A stretch of 49,755 nt of DNA from Roseicyclus sp. (GTDB taxonomy: Bacteria > Pseudomonadota > Alphaproteobacteria > Rhodobacterales > Rhodobacteraceae). The stretch lies in contig JAGYJU010000012.1 in NCBI GenBank assembly GCA_018401965.1, positions 1-49,755 of the forward strand. Direction: 5' to 3'. Below, one piece after another: positions 24,174 through 33,428 of this stretch. Positions within the stretch are counted from its first letter, which is position 1. The number at the start of each line of letters is the position of its first letter. Made by a program: the position numbers and the translations under genes. Below the pieces are notes generated by a model. That model saw only the letters and a list, made by a program, of their open reading frames with translations. It was not told where the DNA came from and ran no database searches.

Positions 24174-25783
24174 GCGCTTTCCAGGATCAGGTCGGCGGCG
24201 CGGTGCGCCACCATCATCGTCGGGGCATTTGTATTGGCCGAGGTGACATTGGGAAAGATCGAGGCATCGACCACCCGCAACCCCGCCACCCCATGCACCC
24301 GGCAGGACGGGTCAACAACCGATTGCCCCGCGTCCTGCCCCATGCGGCAGGTGCCGACGGGGTGAAACACGGTGCCACAGCGGGCGCGGAAATCTTCCAG
24401 GATGGTGGCATCATCCATCTGGCGCAGATCGACGGGATCAAGGCTGCGCTCGATCAGCGCGCTCAGCGCGGGCGTACGCACAAGCGCCTGGCACAGCCGC
24501 GCGCCCGCGATGGTCGCCGCCCGGTCATAATCCGTCGCCAGCGAATTGGGCCGGATCACCGGCGCCTCCATCGGGTCGCGGGTGCGGATCGCGATCGTGC
24601 CCCGGCTGGTCGGCCGACAAGGCTGATGGCCGATGATGAAGCCCGGAAACGGATCGGGGTTGATCACCGTGCGTTTGCCGTTGCGCGCGGTCGTGTAGGT
24701 GACAGGGTTGAAATACAGCTGTTGATCGGGCCGGTTCAGCCCCGGATCGGACCGGAAATAACCGCCGCATTGGTTCACCGACAACGACAGCGGCCCGCGC
24801 CGGGTCAAGACATAGCGCAGCCCGGCCCGGATCTTGCCCCACAGCGGCGCAAGGTCATTGTTCAAGGTCGGCTCTGTCGCGCGGAAATAATAGTTGACCG
24901 CGAGGTGATCTTGCAGGTTCTCGCCCACCTGCGCGAGATCGATCACCGGCGTCACCCCGGCCGCGCCAAGAACCGCCGCAGGCCCGAGACCCGAGCGCTG
25001 CAGGATCAGGGGCGAGGCGACAGCGCCTGCAGACAGGATGATTTCACGCGCCGCGCGCACGGTGACGACCTGCCCCTGCCGCGTGTAGCTGACCGAGACC
25101 GCGCGCCGCCCGTCAAAGCCGATCCGGTCCACATGCGCCCGCGTGACGATGCGCAGATTGGCGCGTTTGCGCGCTGGCCCGAGATAGGCGCGCGCGGCAC
25201 TGTCGCGCCGCCCGCGATGGGTGTTGATCTTGTAGATCGCGGCCCCTTCCGGGGTGTCGCCGTTGATATCGTCGGTGCGCGCAAGGCCCAGGGCCTCGGC
25301 GGCGGCAAAGAAATGCCGGTTCACCGGGTGGATCTGATCGGACACATCCTGCACATGCATCGGCCCCGTGCCGGTTTCCCGCCCATCGGGGCCAACGCGG
25401 GTTTCGATCCGGTCATAGATTTTCGACACGGTCTCCCAGCCCCAGCCCGTGGCACCGGCCGCTTCCCAATCGTCGAAATCGCCGGGCAGGCCACGGGCAT
25501 AGACCATGGCATTGATGGCGCTTGACCCGCCCAGAACCTTGCCCCTTGGCCAATACCCCTGCCGCCCGGCCAACGCGGCATCGGCTTCGGTCTGGTACTG
25601 CCAGTTCAGGCGCGGGTGATAGAACAGCTTGCCATAGCCAAGCGGCATCGCGATCCAGGGCGACAGATCGCGCCCCCCCGCCTCCAGCAGCAAGACCCGC
25701 GACCGGCCCGACCGCGTCAGCCGTTCGGCCAGCACGCAGCCCGCCGACCCGCCGCCGACAATCACGAAATCATAGCTGTCCAT
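24170..25783 (-). CDS. GMC-family FAD oxidoreductase (choline-dehydrogenase-like)
   Basis: 537 residues. FAD-binding FVIVGGGSAGCVLAERL at the N-terminus, LEAGG after beta-2, GMC signature PRGKVLGGSSAINAMVYARG (~80-99), second signature GAVASPLILQRSG, and the active-site FHPVGTCRMG (His) plus NTNAPTMMVA (Asn) near the end. GMC enzymes oxidise alcohols to aldehydes or ketones. The start at 25783 is the first gene of the leftward five-gene operon; the longer open frame upstream is non-coding. Choline itself is possible, but betA is normally beside betB, which is absent here. Confidence 0.88.
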   Translation of the reverse strand: MDSYDFVIVGGGSAGCVLAERLTRSGRSRVLLLEAGGRDLSPWIAMPLGYGKLFYHPRLNWQYQTEADAALAGRQGYWPRGKVLGGSSAINAMVYARGLPGDFDDWEAAGATGWGWETVSKIYDRIETRVGPDGRETGTGPMHVQDVSDQIHPVNRHFFAAAEALGLARTDDINGDTPEGAAIYKINTHRGRRDSAARAYLGPARKRANLRIVTRAHVDRIGFDGRRAVSVSYTRQGQVVTVRAAREIILSAGAVASPLILQRSGLGPAAVLGAAGVTPVIDLAQVGENLQDHLAVNYYFRATEPTLNNDLAPLWGKIRAGLRYVLTRRGPLSLSVNQCGGYFRSDPGLNRPDQQLYFNPVTYTTARNGKRTVINPDPFPGFIIGHQPCRPTSRGTIAIRTRDPMEAPVIRPNSLATDYDRAATIAGARLCQALVRTPALSALIERSLDPVDLRQMDDATILEDFRARCGTVFHPVGTCRMGQDAGQSVVDPSCRVHGVAGLRVVDASIFPNVTSANTNAPTMMVAHRAADLILESA

Positions 25784-25865
25784 GTCACGTTTTCCCTGCC
25801 CCTGTCGCGGCAGATTGCGCCGGGCGCGGCCCGGGTGCATAACGAATAAAAATTCACGACAGCTT

Positions 25866-25878
25866 GCGAAAATTTCGC
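25866..25878. promoter_or_regulatory. Inverted repeat between the GMC gene and its LysR regulator
   Basis: Perfect 13-base palindrome GCGAAA-A-TTTCGC in the 106-base divergent interval, 11 bases before the lysR start. Size, AT-rich centre and position fit a LysR-family operator controlling both directions. Confidence 0.5.
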
Positions 25879-25889
25879 GGATAGGCGCC

Positions 25890-26777
25890 ATGTTTTCCCA
25901 TCTTCCGCCGCTGTCCTGGTTGCGCGCCTTCGAGGCCAGCGCGCGCCTGGGCAATTTCACCCGCGCCGCCGACGAGCTGGGCCTGACGCCCTCGGCGGTC
26001 AGCTACCAGGTGCGCGCGCTCGAGGCGGACCTGGGCCACAAGCTGTTCGACCGTCAGCGCCGGGTGCTGATCCTGACCCGGCTGGGGCAGAATTACCTGC
26101 CCGTGGTGGCGCGCGCCTTTACCGCGCTTGATACCGGCACGGGCGGGATTTTCGGCAAGCATCGCGCCGCGACCGTGACGCTGCGCGGCCTGTCTTCGTT
26201 CAATCTTCTGTGGCTGGTGCCCCGGCTGGAAGAGTTCCGCCGCCAGCATCCCGACATCCGGATGCGGCTCTTGTCGACCTCCTGGTCGGAAAGCGGCGGG
26301 CGCGATCCGATCGATATCGACATTCGCTACGGCGACGGGTCCTGGCCCGATGGGCAGGCCATGGCGCTGTCGCGCGGCCGCGTGGTGCCGGTCTGTGCCC
26401 CTGGCCTTGCCGGGTCGGTGACCGAGATCTTGCAAGGGCCCCTGATCGAGATCACCGGCGCCATCGACACCTGGGACCAGTTCCAGCATGACCACGCCCC
26501 GGGTGCCGCCGTGGCCGCCCCCGGCTACGTGGTCGATCAATCGCTTGTGGCGCTGGACATGGCGCGGCGCGGCTACGGCTTTGCGCTGGTCACCGATGTT
26601 CTGGCGGCACCCTTCCTGGCCCGTGGCGAGCTGGTGCCCGCCTGCCCCGGAACGATCCCGGAACGCCTGGGCCATTACCTTGTGCTGCCCCAACACAGCA
26701 ACAGCCACCGGCCCGAAATCGCCGCCTGCGTGGCCTGGTTGCTGGCCCAGGCGCGCGCCGCGCAGACGATACCCTGA
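25890..26777 (+). CDS. LysR-family (GcvA-like) regulator of the carnitine operon
   Basis: 295 residues. Helix-turn-helix segment FTRAADELGLTPSAVSYQVRALEADLG (~24-50), whose PSAVS.Q.R.LE is typical of the GcvA subgroup, followed by an effector domain with FNLLWLVPRLEEFRRQHPD. The ATG at 25890 is used; a frame upstream overlaps the divergent GMC gene. Divergence from the operon implies local control, with carnitine, a dehydro product or glycine betaine as candidate effectors. Confidence 0.88.
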   Translation: MFSHLPPLSWLRAFEASARLGNFTRAADELGLTPSAVSYQVRALEADLGHKLFDRQRRVLILTRLGQNYLPVVARAFTALDTGTGGIFGKHRAATVTLRGLSSFNLLWLVPRLEEFRRQHPDIRMRLLSTSWSESGGRDPIDIDIRYGDGSWPDGQAMALSRGRVVPVCAPGLAGSVTEILQGPLIEITGAIDTWDQFQHDHAPGAAVAAPGYVVDQSLVALDMARRGYGFALVTDVLAAPFLARGELVPACPGTIPERLGHYLVLPQHSNSHRPEIAACVAWLLAQARAAQTIP

Positions 26778-26920
26778 AGCGCGGCCCCTGCCCCGGCGCG
26801 CTGCCGTTTGATCTGTCAGGCTTGCGCAAAGGGCCGACAGGTTTGGCTGGAACACGCAGATTGATCACCGCTGCGCCTGGTGTGGCAGGCCAATGATCGC
26901 CGGCCTCTGCGCCCCGGTCT

Positions 26921-27272
26921 TCAATCCGGTTCTGAAAACGCCTCCGAGGCGCGCAGAAGCGGATTGAACAGGTAACTGAAAATCGTGCGTGATCCCGCAT
27001 CGAGTTCGATATCCGCCAACATGCCCGGCCGCATGAAAACCACACCATCCGGGCCCGTCAGACTTTGCGACGCCAATGCCACGCTGATTTCGAAATAAGG
27101 ATCCGCATCCCGCGCCTCCGGGTCGTTGATGGTATCGGCACTTATATGGATCACCTCGCCGGATATGCTGCCATAATCCCGGTAATCATAGGCCGAAAGC
27201 TTGACGTTCGCCGGCATCCCGACAAACACCGGGCCGATATCCCTTGGCAGGATCCGTCCCGACACCACCAGG
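26921..27272 (-). pseudogene. C-terminal fragment of a HlyD-family type I secretion adaptor
   Basis: About 116 codons remain, from VVSGRILPRDIGPVFVGM to the stop at 26921. The motif GMPANVKLSAYDYRDYG and the final PGMLADIELDAGSRTIFSYL identify the beta-barrel and C-terminal part of the HlyD/PrtE membrane-fusion proteins. The N-terminal ~300 residues are absent: upstream the frame meets a stop exactly where the ISAs1 element begins. The matching ABC exporter gene is also absent. Confidence 0.82.
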
Positions 27273-27278
27273 CTTTAC

Positions 27279-28499
27279 TGGGAGGAATCGCTTTTGGACT
27301 TGGCTGGGTCTGTAAGCGGGTTGCGCCTGTTGGCGTGATGGATTCTGGATGGTGGTCTCATCATCTTGGAGCCTTCGATCATGCAGATTTTCCTCGACGC
27401 CTTCGGCAGCATCCCCGATCCGCGGGCCAGCAATGCCCGTCATGACCTCGGCGAGCTGCTTGTTATCGCGTTCGTTTCGGTGCTCTGTGGCTCGAGTTCC
27501 TGTGCGGAGATGGCAGAGTTCGGGCGCGTAAAAGAGAACGTTTTCAGAAACTTCCTTAAGCTCAAGCACGCCATACCCTCACATGACACGTTTTCCGATG
27601 TGTTCGCGATGATCGACCCCAAGGCGCTGGATGCGGCCTTCGGCAAAGTGTTGGCCGAGGTCGCGGCTCTGCTTCAAGACGGTGATGTGATCGCCATCGA
27701 CGGTAAGGCGCTGCGCGGGGCTCGGGACAAGAGCGAGAGCGCAAAAACCCGGATGATGGTCTCAGCCTACGCCTCCCGGCTGCGCCTGACGCTGGCCACG
27801 GTTCCCGCGGATCGGGGCGCAGAGTTGGACGCGGCCATCGAAGCACTGGGGCTGATCGCGCTGAAGGGCAAGGTGGTGACGGGCGATGCACTCCATTGCA
27901 ACCGCCGCACAGTGGCCGCAATCAACGCCCAAGGTGGCGACTGGTGCCTGGCGCTCAAAGGTAATCAGGGGTCACTCTTGTCGGATGCGCGGGGCTGCTT
28001 TTCGACACGGCGCGACGAACACCCGGAAGCTGTCACGGACGAGATGAACCATGGTCGCCGGGAGATCCGAAAGGCCGTCGTGGTATCGGCCAAGTCCTTT
28101 GCAGAATACCACGAATTCCCTGGCCTCAAGGGCTTCGGTCGCATCGAGGCAACCCGCGAAGTCAATGGCAAGGTGACCTCACAGACGCGGTTCTTCGCCT
28201 TGTCCTGGCTACCCACGCCCGAGATCTTGCTCGCCACCGTCCGCGCCCATTGGGCCATCGAGAACGCCCTGCATTGGCAACTCGACGTGTCGTTTCGCGA
28301 AGACGCCGCGCGCAACCGCAAAGACAATGGACCTGGCAACATCGCCGTGCTCCGGCGCCGCGCTCTCGACGTGGTCCGCCGCGACACTTCCAAAACGTCG
28401 CTGTCCCTAAAACTCAAACGAGCCGGCTGGGACGATGCCTTCTTGCACAAACTTCTCAACAATATCTCAACAGCTTAGGCCAAAAGCGATTGCCCTGGG
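27279..28499 (+). mobile_element. ISAs1-family insertion sequence, apparently complete
   Basis: Ends share the inverted motif AATCGCTTTTGG (27286-27297, and its complement at 28480-28491) with further weaker similarity outward (CTGGGAGG and CCAGGGC on the minus strand); exact ends are uncertain by a few bases. One transposase gene fills the element. No direct target duplication is visible, and the host sequence on the two sides comes from different genes (HlyD on the left, PQQ dehydrogenase on the right). That points to a deletion or recombination between copies after insertion. Confidence 0.8.
27381..28478 (+). CDS. ISAs1-family transposase
   Basis: 365 residues from the ATG at 27381 (GGAG nine bases before); a TTG start five codons earlier is less likely. 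N-terminal DUF4372-like helper (IPDPRASNARHDLGELL) then a DDE domain: Asp in VIAIDGKALRGA, Asp in VVTGDALHCNR, and Glu in the WAIENALHWQLDVSF..D signature near the C-terminus. The frame is complete and may be active. Confidence 0.9.
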   Translation: MQIFLDAFGSIPDPRASNARHDLGELLVIAFVSVLCGSSSCAEMAEFGRVKENVFRNFLKLKHAIPSHDTFSDVFAMIDPKALDAAFGKVLAEVAALLQDGDVIAIDGKALRGARDKSESAKTRMMVSAYASRLRLTLATVPADRGAELDAAIEALGLIALKGKVVTGDALHCNRRTVAAINAQGGDWCLALKGNQGSLLSDARGCFSTRRDEHPEAVTDEMNHGRREIRKAVVVSAKSFAEYHEFPGLKGFGRIEATREVNGKVTSQTRFFALSWLPTPEILLATVRAHWAIENALHWQLDVSFREDAARNRKDNGPGNIAVLRRRALDVVRRDTSKTSLSLKLKRAGWDDAFLHKLLNNISTA

Positions 28500-28890
28500 G
28501 TCGAGCCGGTGGATCGTGCCCGCGTCCTGCGCGACATACAGCGCGCCGTCAGGGCCGCTGACGACCGAGCGGAAGCGCCCGGAGGGGATCGGAAGCGTCA
28601 TCTCGGTCACATCGACGACCGCCGACAGGTCATCGTTGAACTCGATCACGTCGATGCGCTGGCCGATCGGCGTGCCGCCAAAGCCGATGCCCATGATGCC
28701 GACCACCATCGCGCCGTCCCAGGACCCCCAGTTCGCGCCATGGAGGAAGGCCGCCGAACCGGTGCCCTGCGACCAGCCGTTGTTATCCCAGACCGGCATC
28801 ATGACGTCTTCGAACCGGGTGTCGGTCATCGGCATGTAGGCGCGGCGCTGGTAGCGGTCCATGCCCTCGAACTGCAGCGGCTCTGTAGCC
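28499..28890 (-). pseudogene. C-terminal fragment of a PQQ-dependent sugar dehydrogenase
   Basis: About 125 codons in the frame ending at the IS junction. FLHGANWGSWDGAMVVG, DVTEMTLPIPSGRFRSV and SGPDGALYVAQDAGTIHRL are the last blades of a soluble PQQ glucose/aldose dehydrogenase propeller. Both ends are missing: the C-terminus runs into the IS (from IHRLDP onward) and upstream of about 28890 the sequence no longer looks like the family. Boundaries are approximate. Confidence 0.7.
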
Positions 28891-29090
28891 ACAGTGAGCT
28901 GGAGGGGCAATCGCCGCGGCCCGCCATGACCGGCCCGGGGGTGGGGAACGGACTTTGGCGCCTGCCCCACCCCGGCACTCGCGGTGCACTCGATCCTGCC
29001 GAGGCAACTTGACCGACGCGGCCCTGTCAAACCCGCAGACAACCCCACAGGTCCCGCGCAGCGATCCGATGAAACATTCGACGTGAAATA
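28891..29090. other. Non-coding remnant before tRNA-Arg
   Basis: 200 bases between the PQQ-dehydrogenase fragment and the 3' end of tRNA-Arg. No frame with protein-like content is recognised, and no direct repeat of the tRNA 3' end was found in the decayed segment. Confidence 0.4.
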
Positions 29091-29167
<77 letters not shown>

Positions 29168-29228
29168 GTTGCCGCGCGGTATAGCGGCCGGGACGCGGCC
29201 CCGCAACGGGAAATGCGACGCGGACCGG

Positions 29229-30362
29229 TCACTCTGCCGCCTGGGCCTCGGCGGCGCGGGCAGCTTCCAGTTCGGCAGCTTTCTTTTCGACCTGTTCGAC
29301 GATGTGATCCACCATGCCCTCGTTCGAGAGCTTGTGGCTTTGCGCCCCCGCCAGGTAGACCATGCCCGACCCGGCCCCGCCGCCGGTAAAGCCCACATCG
29401 GTCATCAAGGCCTCGCCCGGGCCGTTCACCACGCAGCCGATGATCGACAGGCTCATGGGCGTCTTGATATGTTCAAGCCGCTTTTCCAGCGCCTCGACGG
29501 TGCGGATCACGTCAAAGCCTTGCCGCGCGCAGCTGGGGCAGGAAATGATGTTGACGCCCCGGTGCCGCAGCCCCAGCGATTTCAGGATCTCGAAGCCCAC
29601 CTTGACCTCTTCCACCGGGTCGGCCGAGAGCGACACGCGGATCGTGTCCCCGATACCCGCCCAAAGCAGGCTGCCCAGGCCGATGGCCGATTTGATCGTC
29701 CCCGACATCAGCCCGCCCGCCTCGGTGATGCCCAGGTGGATCGGCGCGTCGGTCGCCTCGGCCAGGCCCTGGTAGGCGGCGGCGGCCATGAACACGTCGG
29801 ACGCCTTGCAGGAAATCTTGAAGTTGAAGAAATCATTGTCTTCCAGGATGCGGATGTGATCGAGCCCGCTTTCGATCATCGCCTCCGGGCAGGGTTCGCC
29901 ATATTTTTCCAGCAGATGCTTTTCCAGGCTACCGGCATTGACCCCGATGCGGATCGAGCATGCGTGGTCGCGCGCGGCCTTGATCACCTCGCGCACGCGC
30001 TTTTCATCGCCGATGTTGCCGGGATTGATCCGCAGGCAGGCGGCGCCGGCCTCGGCGGCCTCGATGCCGCGTTTGTAATGGAAATGGATATCGGCCACGA
30101 TCGGGATCGGGCTTTCGCGCACGATCTCTTTCAGGGCCTTGGAACTCGCCTCGTCTGGAACCGAGACGCGGATGATATCAGCGCCGGCATCGGCACAGGC
30201 CTGGATCTGGGCGATCGTGCCCGCCACATCGGTGGTCAGGGTATTGGTCATCGACTGCACGCTGATCGGCGCGCCGCCCCCCACCGGCACCGGGCCGACG
30301 TGGATCTGGCGGCTTTTGCGACGGTCGATGTTGCGCCAGGGACGGATGGGATTATGCGACAT
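29229..30362 (-). CDS. ispG: 4-hydroxy-3-methylbut-2-enyl diphosphate synthase IspG (GcpE)
   Basis: 377 residues from the ATG at 30362 ([15 protein letters not shown]). Penultimate enzyme of the MEP isoprenoid route; converts methylerythritol cyclodiphosphate to HMBPP, feeding carotenoid and bacteriochlorophyll side chains. [11 protein letters not shown] near the N-terminus, TIM barrel, then the [4Fe-4S] ligands in [12 protein letters not shown] and [13 protein letters not shown] Glu/Ala-rich tail (~20 residues) follows the domain. It lies 85 bases downstream of a rodZ-like gene, the same order as in E. coli. Confidence 0.96.
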   Translation of the reverse strand: MSHNPIRPWRNIDRRKSRQIHVGPVPVGGGAPISVQSMTNTLTTDVAGTIAQIQACADAGADIIRVSVPDEASSKALKEIVRESPIPIVADIHFHYKRGIEAAEAGAACLRINPGNIGDEKRVREVIKAARDHACSIRIGVNAGSLEKHLLEKYGEPCPEAMIESGLDHIRILEDNDFFNFKISCKASDVFMAAAAYQGLAEATDAPIHLGITEAGGLMSGTIKSAIGLGSLLWAGIGDTIRVSLSADPVEEVKVGFEILKSLGLRHRGVNIISCPSCARQGFDVIRTVEALEKRLEHIKTPMSLSIIGCVVNGPGEALMTDVGFTGGGAGSGMVYLAGAQSHKLSNEGMVDHIVEQVEKKAAELEAARAAEAQAAE

Positions 30363-30447
30363 GATCAGCCTTTGCAGCGTCTTGCGGGGTATGTCGCCTA
30401 CGATACCCCCGACGCGTGCGCGGGACAACGCCTAGCTTGCGCCCGGC

Positions 30448-31749
30448 CTATTGCGCGGCGTCCTGCGCCAGCACCAGCGCCGCGACCTCTGGCAGATCCG
30501 GATCGACGCTGGCATCGGCCATGGCGAAATTGGCGCTGATCGCATCCGCCGACAATTCCACGTCGCGCGCGATGGTCGCGCCCGGCCCGGCCGGCCCCAT
30601 GGTCACGCCATTGACGGCGAAATAGACCGATCCCGCATTGCCCGACCGCAGGCGCGGGGCCGCTTCGGTTTCGGGGATGGTATAGCTGTCGCCACGGTTC
30701 AACGTCCCCTCGAACAGGGTCGCGCCGGTGGCCGAGGTCACGCGCACCCAGGACGGGCGCACCGCGAAGATCACCAGGTCTTCGCGCCGCGCGGCGGTGA
30801 CCTGCACATCGGGGGTCTCGTCCTGCTCGGACGGCGCGGCTTGCGCCACGGCCAGGCTGCCCGTGGGCGTGGCGCGCGCCGCATCGCGCGGCGTGATCGT
30901 GTCGAACCCGCCCAGCGTGCCGATTTCATCGGGGTCGAGCGTTGCCAGCGCACCGTCGCGCGGGGTCAGGATCGGCACCTCGAGCGCTTCGGGCCGATAG
31001 CTTCGGCCGATACTTTCGGCACTGGGCACCGCGATGTCAAATCCCTGCGCCACGTCGAAGCTGCCTTGGGTCGCGCCCGCCAAAGGGTCCAGCTGCGCCA
31101 GCGGCACAGGCGCTTCGTCCACCGGGGCAATTTGCAAGCGCTGGATGTCGTGCAAGACCGCCCAGGCGCCGTAGCCAAGCCCCATCACCAGCGCGACCAG
31201 AACCGCGACCGATCCCAAGGCGCCGGGTTCGATCCCCGACAGCAGGCTTTCGCGCTTGGGGGCAAAGCTGATGCGGGCGCCCTGGATCACCTCGTTGGGG
31301 TCCATGCGGCGCGGCGGCACCTCGCCGGTGTCGCGCTTGGCGGAATTGGCCTGCGCCCCCGAGGATCCATGCACGCCGTAAAACCCGGTTTCCGCGCAAA
31401 AGCGCCGAAAGGTCCATTCCGGCTCGATCCCGAGATAGCGCGCATAAGACCGCACGTAGCCCGCGATGAAGCCCGGCGAGGCAAAGGCGCCGACATCGCC
31501 ATTCTCGATCGCGGCGATATAGGCGGCCCTGATCTTGAGTTCCCGCTCGACATCCAACAGCGATTTGCCCAGCGTGGCGCGTTCGCCGCGCATCAGGTCG
31601 CCAAGCGGAACATCGGTGATGTCATAGCCGTCAAAGGCACCGGTGGCGGGCTGCGTCGCGGGGATAAGCGCGTCCTGCGCGTTCACCTCGCCCGTGCTGT
31701 GGCCGCCATACTGGCCCATTCCGCCCCCGCCCCAAAACTGCGGTCGCAT
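30448..31749 (-). CDS. RodZ-like helix-turn-helix membrane protein
   Basis: 433 residues. Cytoplasmic HTH_25 domain (~50-110, ERATLGKSLLDVERELKIRAAYI), one membrane helix (~178-200, LGSVAVLVALVMGLGYGAW), an acidic Pro/Ala-rich periplasmic linker, and a DUF4115 domain (~320-390, VRPSWVRVTSATGATLFEG). This is the RodZ architecture: an MreB-linked cell-shape factor. A second possible start, MGQYGGH, lies ten residues in. Position before ispG supports the call. Confidence 0.85.
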   Translation of the reverse strand: MRPQFWGGGGMGQYGGHSTGEVNAQDALIPATQPATGAFDGYDITDVPLGDLMRGERATLGKSLLDVERELKIRAAYIAAIENGDVGAFASPGFIAGYVRSYARYLGIEPEWTFRRFCAETGFYGVHGSSGAQANSAKRDTGEVPPRRMDPNEVIQGARISFAPKRESLLSGIEPGALGSVAVLVALVMGLGYGAWAVLHDIQRLQIAPVDEAPVPLAQLDPLAGATQGSFDVAQGFDIAVPSAESIGRSYRPEALEVPILTPRDGALATLDPDEIGTLGGFDTITPRDAARATPTGSLAVAQAAPSEQDETPDVQVTAARREDLVIFAVRPSWVRVTSATGATLFEGTLNRGDSYTIPETEAAPRLRSGNAGSVYFAVNGVTMGPAGPGATIARDVELSADAISANFAMADASVDPDLPEVAALVLAQDAAQ

Positions 31750-31883
31750 TGTGGCCCCACCATCTGGTGGGACGCCGGCAACCTTCTACTACATCGTACA
31801 CTACTGCGGGGTGATTCCAAAACCACCCCATTTCGGGGATCGTCTTACCATGGGCGAAAGCCCGCTTACACCAAAAGAACGGG

Positions 31884-33107
31884 TCAGGCGGACATCTCGG
31901 CACGATTCAGCGCACAATGGCTCCAGAGCCCGTCCATGGCGCGCACCAGCGCGTCCAGCGCGCGCGGATCATGCACCGGCGAGGGCGTGAAGCGCAGCCG
32001 CTCGGTGCCCCGCGGCACGGTCGGGTAATTGATCGGCTGCACGTAGATGCCGAAATCGGCCAGCAACATGTCCGAGATCTTTTTCGTATGCACCGGGTCG
32101 CCCACGATCACCGGCACGATATGGCTGCCGTGATCGATGATCGGCAGGCCCAGCCCCTTGAGCCGCAGTTTCAGCGCCGCCGCCCGCTCCTGGTGCAGAT
32201 CACGCAGGCCCTGGTCGGTTTTGAGGTGCCGCACGCTGGCCGCCGCCCCGGCCGCGATGGCGGGCGGGATCGAGGTGGTGAAGATGAAGCCCGGCGCATA
32301 AGATCTTATCGCGTCGCACATTTTCGCGCTGGCCGCGATATAGCCGCCCATCACGCCATAGGCCTTGCCCAAGGTGCCGTTGAGGATGTCGATCCTGTCC
32401 ATCAGCCCCAGTTTCTCGGCCACACCGCCGCCGCGCGGGCCATAAAGGCCCACCGCGTGCACTTCATCCAGGTAGGTCAGCGCGCCGAATTCCTCGGCCA
32501 GCTCGACGATCTCGCGGATCGGGCCGAAATCGCCATCCATCGAATAGACCGATTCAAAGGCGATCAGCTTGGGCGCGGCCGGATCATCGGCCGCCAGCTT
32601 GGCGCGCAGATCGGCCAGGTCATTGTGCTTGAAGATCCGCTTGGCCCCGCCGTTGCGGCGGATGCCCTCGATCATCGAGGCATGGTTCAATTCATCCGAG
32701 TAGATGATCAGCCCCGGGAACAGCACCGGCAGCGTCGAAAGCGTGGCGTCATTGGCGATATAGGCCGAGGTGAAGACCAGCGCGGCCTCCTTGCCATGCA
32801 GATCGGCCAGTTCGGCCTCCAGCGCCTTGTGGTAGACGGTGGTGCCCGAAATGTTGCGCGTCCCGCCCGAGCCCGCGCCGGTGGCCTCCAGCGCCTCGTG
32901 CATCGCGGCCAGAACGACCGGGTGCTGGCCCATGCCCAGGTAATCATTGCCGCACCACACGGTGATGTCCTGCTCGGTGCCATCGGGCTTTTTCCAGACG
33001 GCATAGGGGAATTGCCCGCGCACGCGCTCGATGTCGATGAAGGTGCGATAGCGCCCTTCGTCATGCAGGCGGTCCAAAGCGCGGTCGAGCGCGGTATCGT
33101 AGTTCAC
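31884..33107 (-). CDS. hemA: 5-aminolevulinate synthase (C4 pathway)
   Basis: 407 residues. Condenses glycine and succinyl-CoA to 5-aminolevulinate, first step of haem and bacteriochlorophyll synthesis. The start is GTG at 33107, preceded by GGGGAGACA; the sequence from [19 protein letters not shown] onward parallels Rhodobacter HemA, so no upstream ATG is needed. PLP-binding Lys248 lies in [10 protein letters not shown] and the glycine-rich [13 protein letters not shown] is present. An FNR-type box lies 132-145 bases upstream, in line with oxygen control of the Rhodobacter gene. Confidence 0.96.
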   Translation of the reverse strand: MNYDTALDRALDRLHDEGRYRTFIDIERVRGQFPYAVWKKPDGTEQDITVWCGNDYLGMGQHPVVLAAMHEALEATGAGSGGTRNISGTTVYHKALEAELADLHGKEAALVFTSAYIANDATLSTLPVLFPGLIIYSDELNHASMIEGIRRNGGAKRIFKHNDLADLRAKLAADDPAAPKLIAFESVYSMDGDFGPIREIVELAEEFGALTYLDEVHAVGLYGPRGGGVAEKLGLMDRIDILNGTLGKAYGVMGGYIAASAKMCDAIRSYAPGFIFTTSIPPAIAAGAAASVRHLKTDQGLRDLHQERAAALKLRLKGLGLPIIDHGSHIVPVIVGDPVHTKKISDMLLADFGIYVQPINYPTVPRGTERLRFTPSPVHDPRALDALVRAMDGLWSHCALNRAEMSA

Positions 33108-33238
33108 TGGCTGTCTCCCCTTCCCGGTGGCCCCGTTCGGGCCTGCCGCTGTCAAGACGCTGGCTGTCAATTATTCACTGTCACGAATATGTCGCCTGCA
33201 ACCCGTGGGCCAAGTTACAAATTGACGCGCTTGCAACA

Positions 33239-33252
33239 TTGACCTGGATCAA
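33239..33252. promoter_or_regulatory. FnrL-type box upstream of hemA
   Basis: TTGAC-CTGG-ATCAA, one base off the FNR consensus TTGAT-N4-ATCAA. Located 132-145 bases before the hemA GTG in a 321-base interval shared with the divergent M20 peptidase gene. In Rhodobacter sphaeroides hemA expression depends in part on FnrL at such a site; the same is inferred here. The rest of the interval shows no further clear element. Confidence 0.65.
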
Positions 33253-33428
33253 CCGGTCGCCCGGCCCCTGCGCAGCCTAGCACGCGCCCGCAGCGCGGCA
33301 AGACCGGGCGGTCACGGCGCCCCTGCGCGCGCGCCACATCTGCCTGCGCAGACCCGCGCTGGACAATGGCCCGCCCGCCGGGCCAGTCTGGCGCGACTGC
33401 CACCCCCCGCCCCCCGGAGATCCTGACC

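Noticed and set aside
31754..31830. Hairpins CCACC-ATCT-GGTGG and CCCCATTTCGGGG between hemA and the rodZ-like gene
   Set aside because: Short stems without T runs; too weak to name as terminators or regulatory RNA.
33108..33238. hemA -35/-10 promoter boxes
   Set aside because: Several TTGACA-like hexamers occur on the minus strand but none has a convincing -10 at 16-18 bases.
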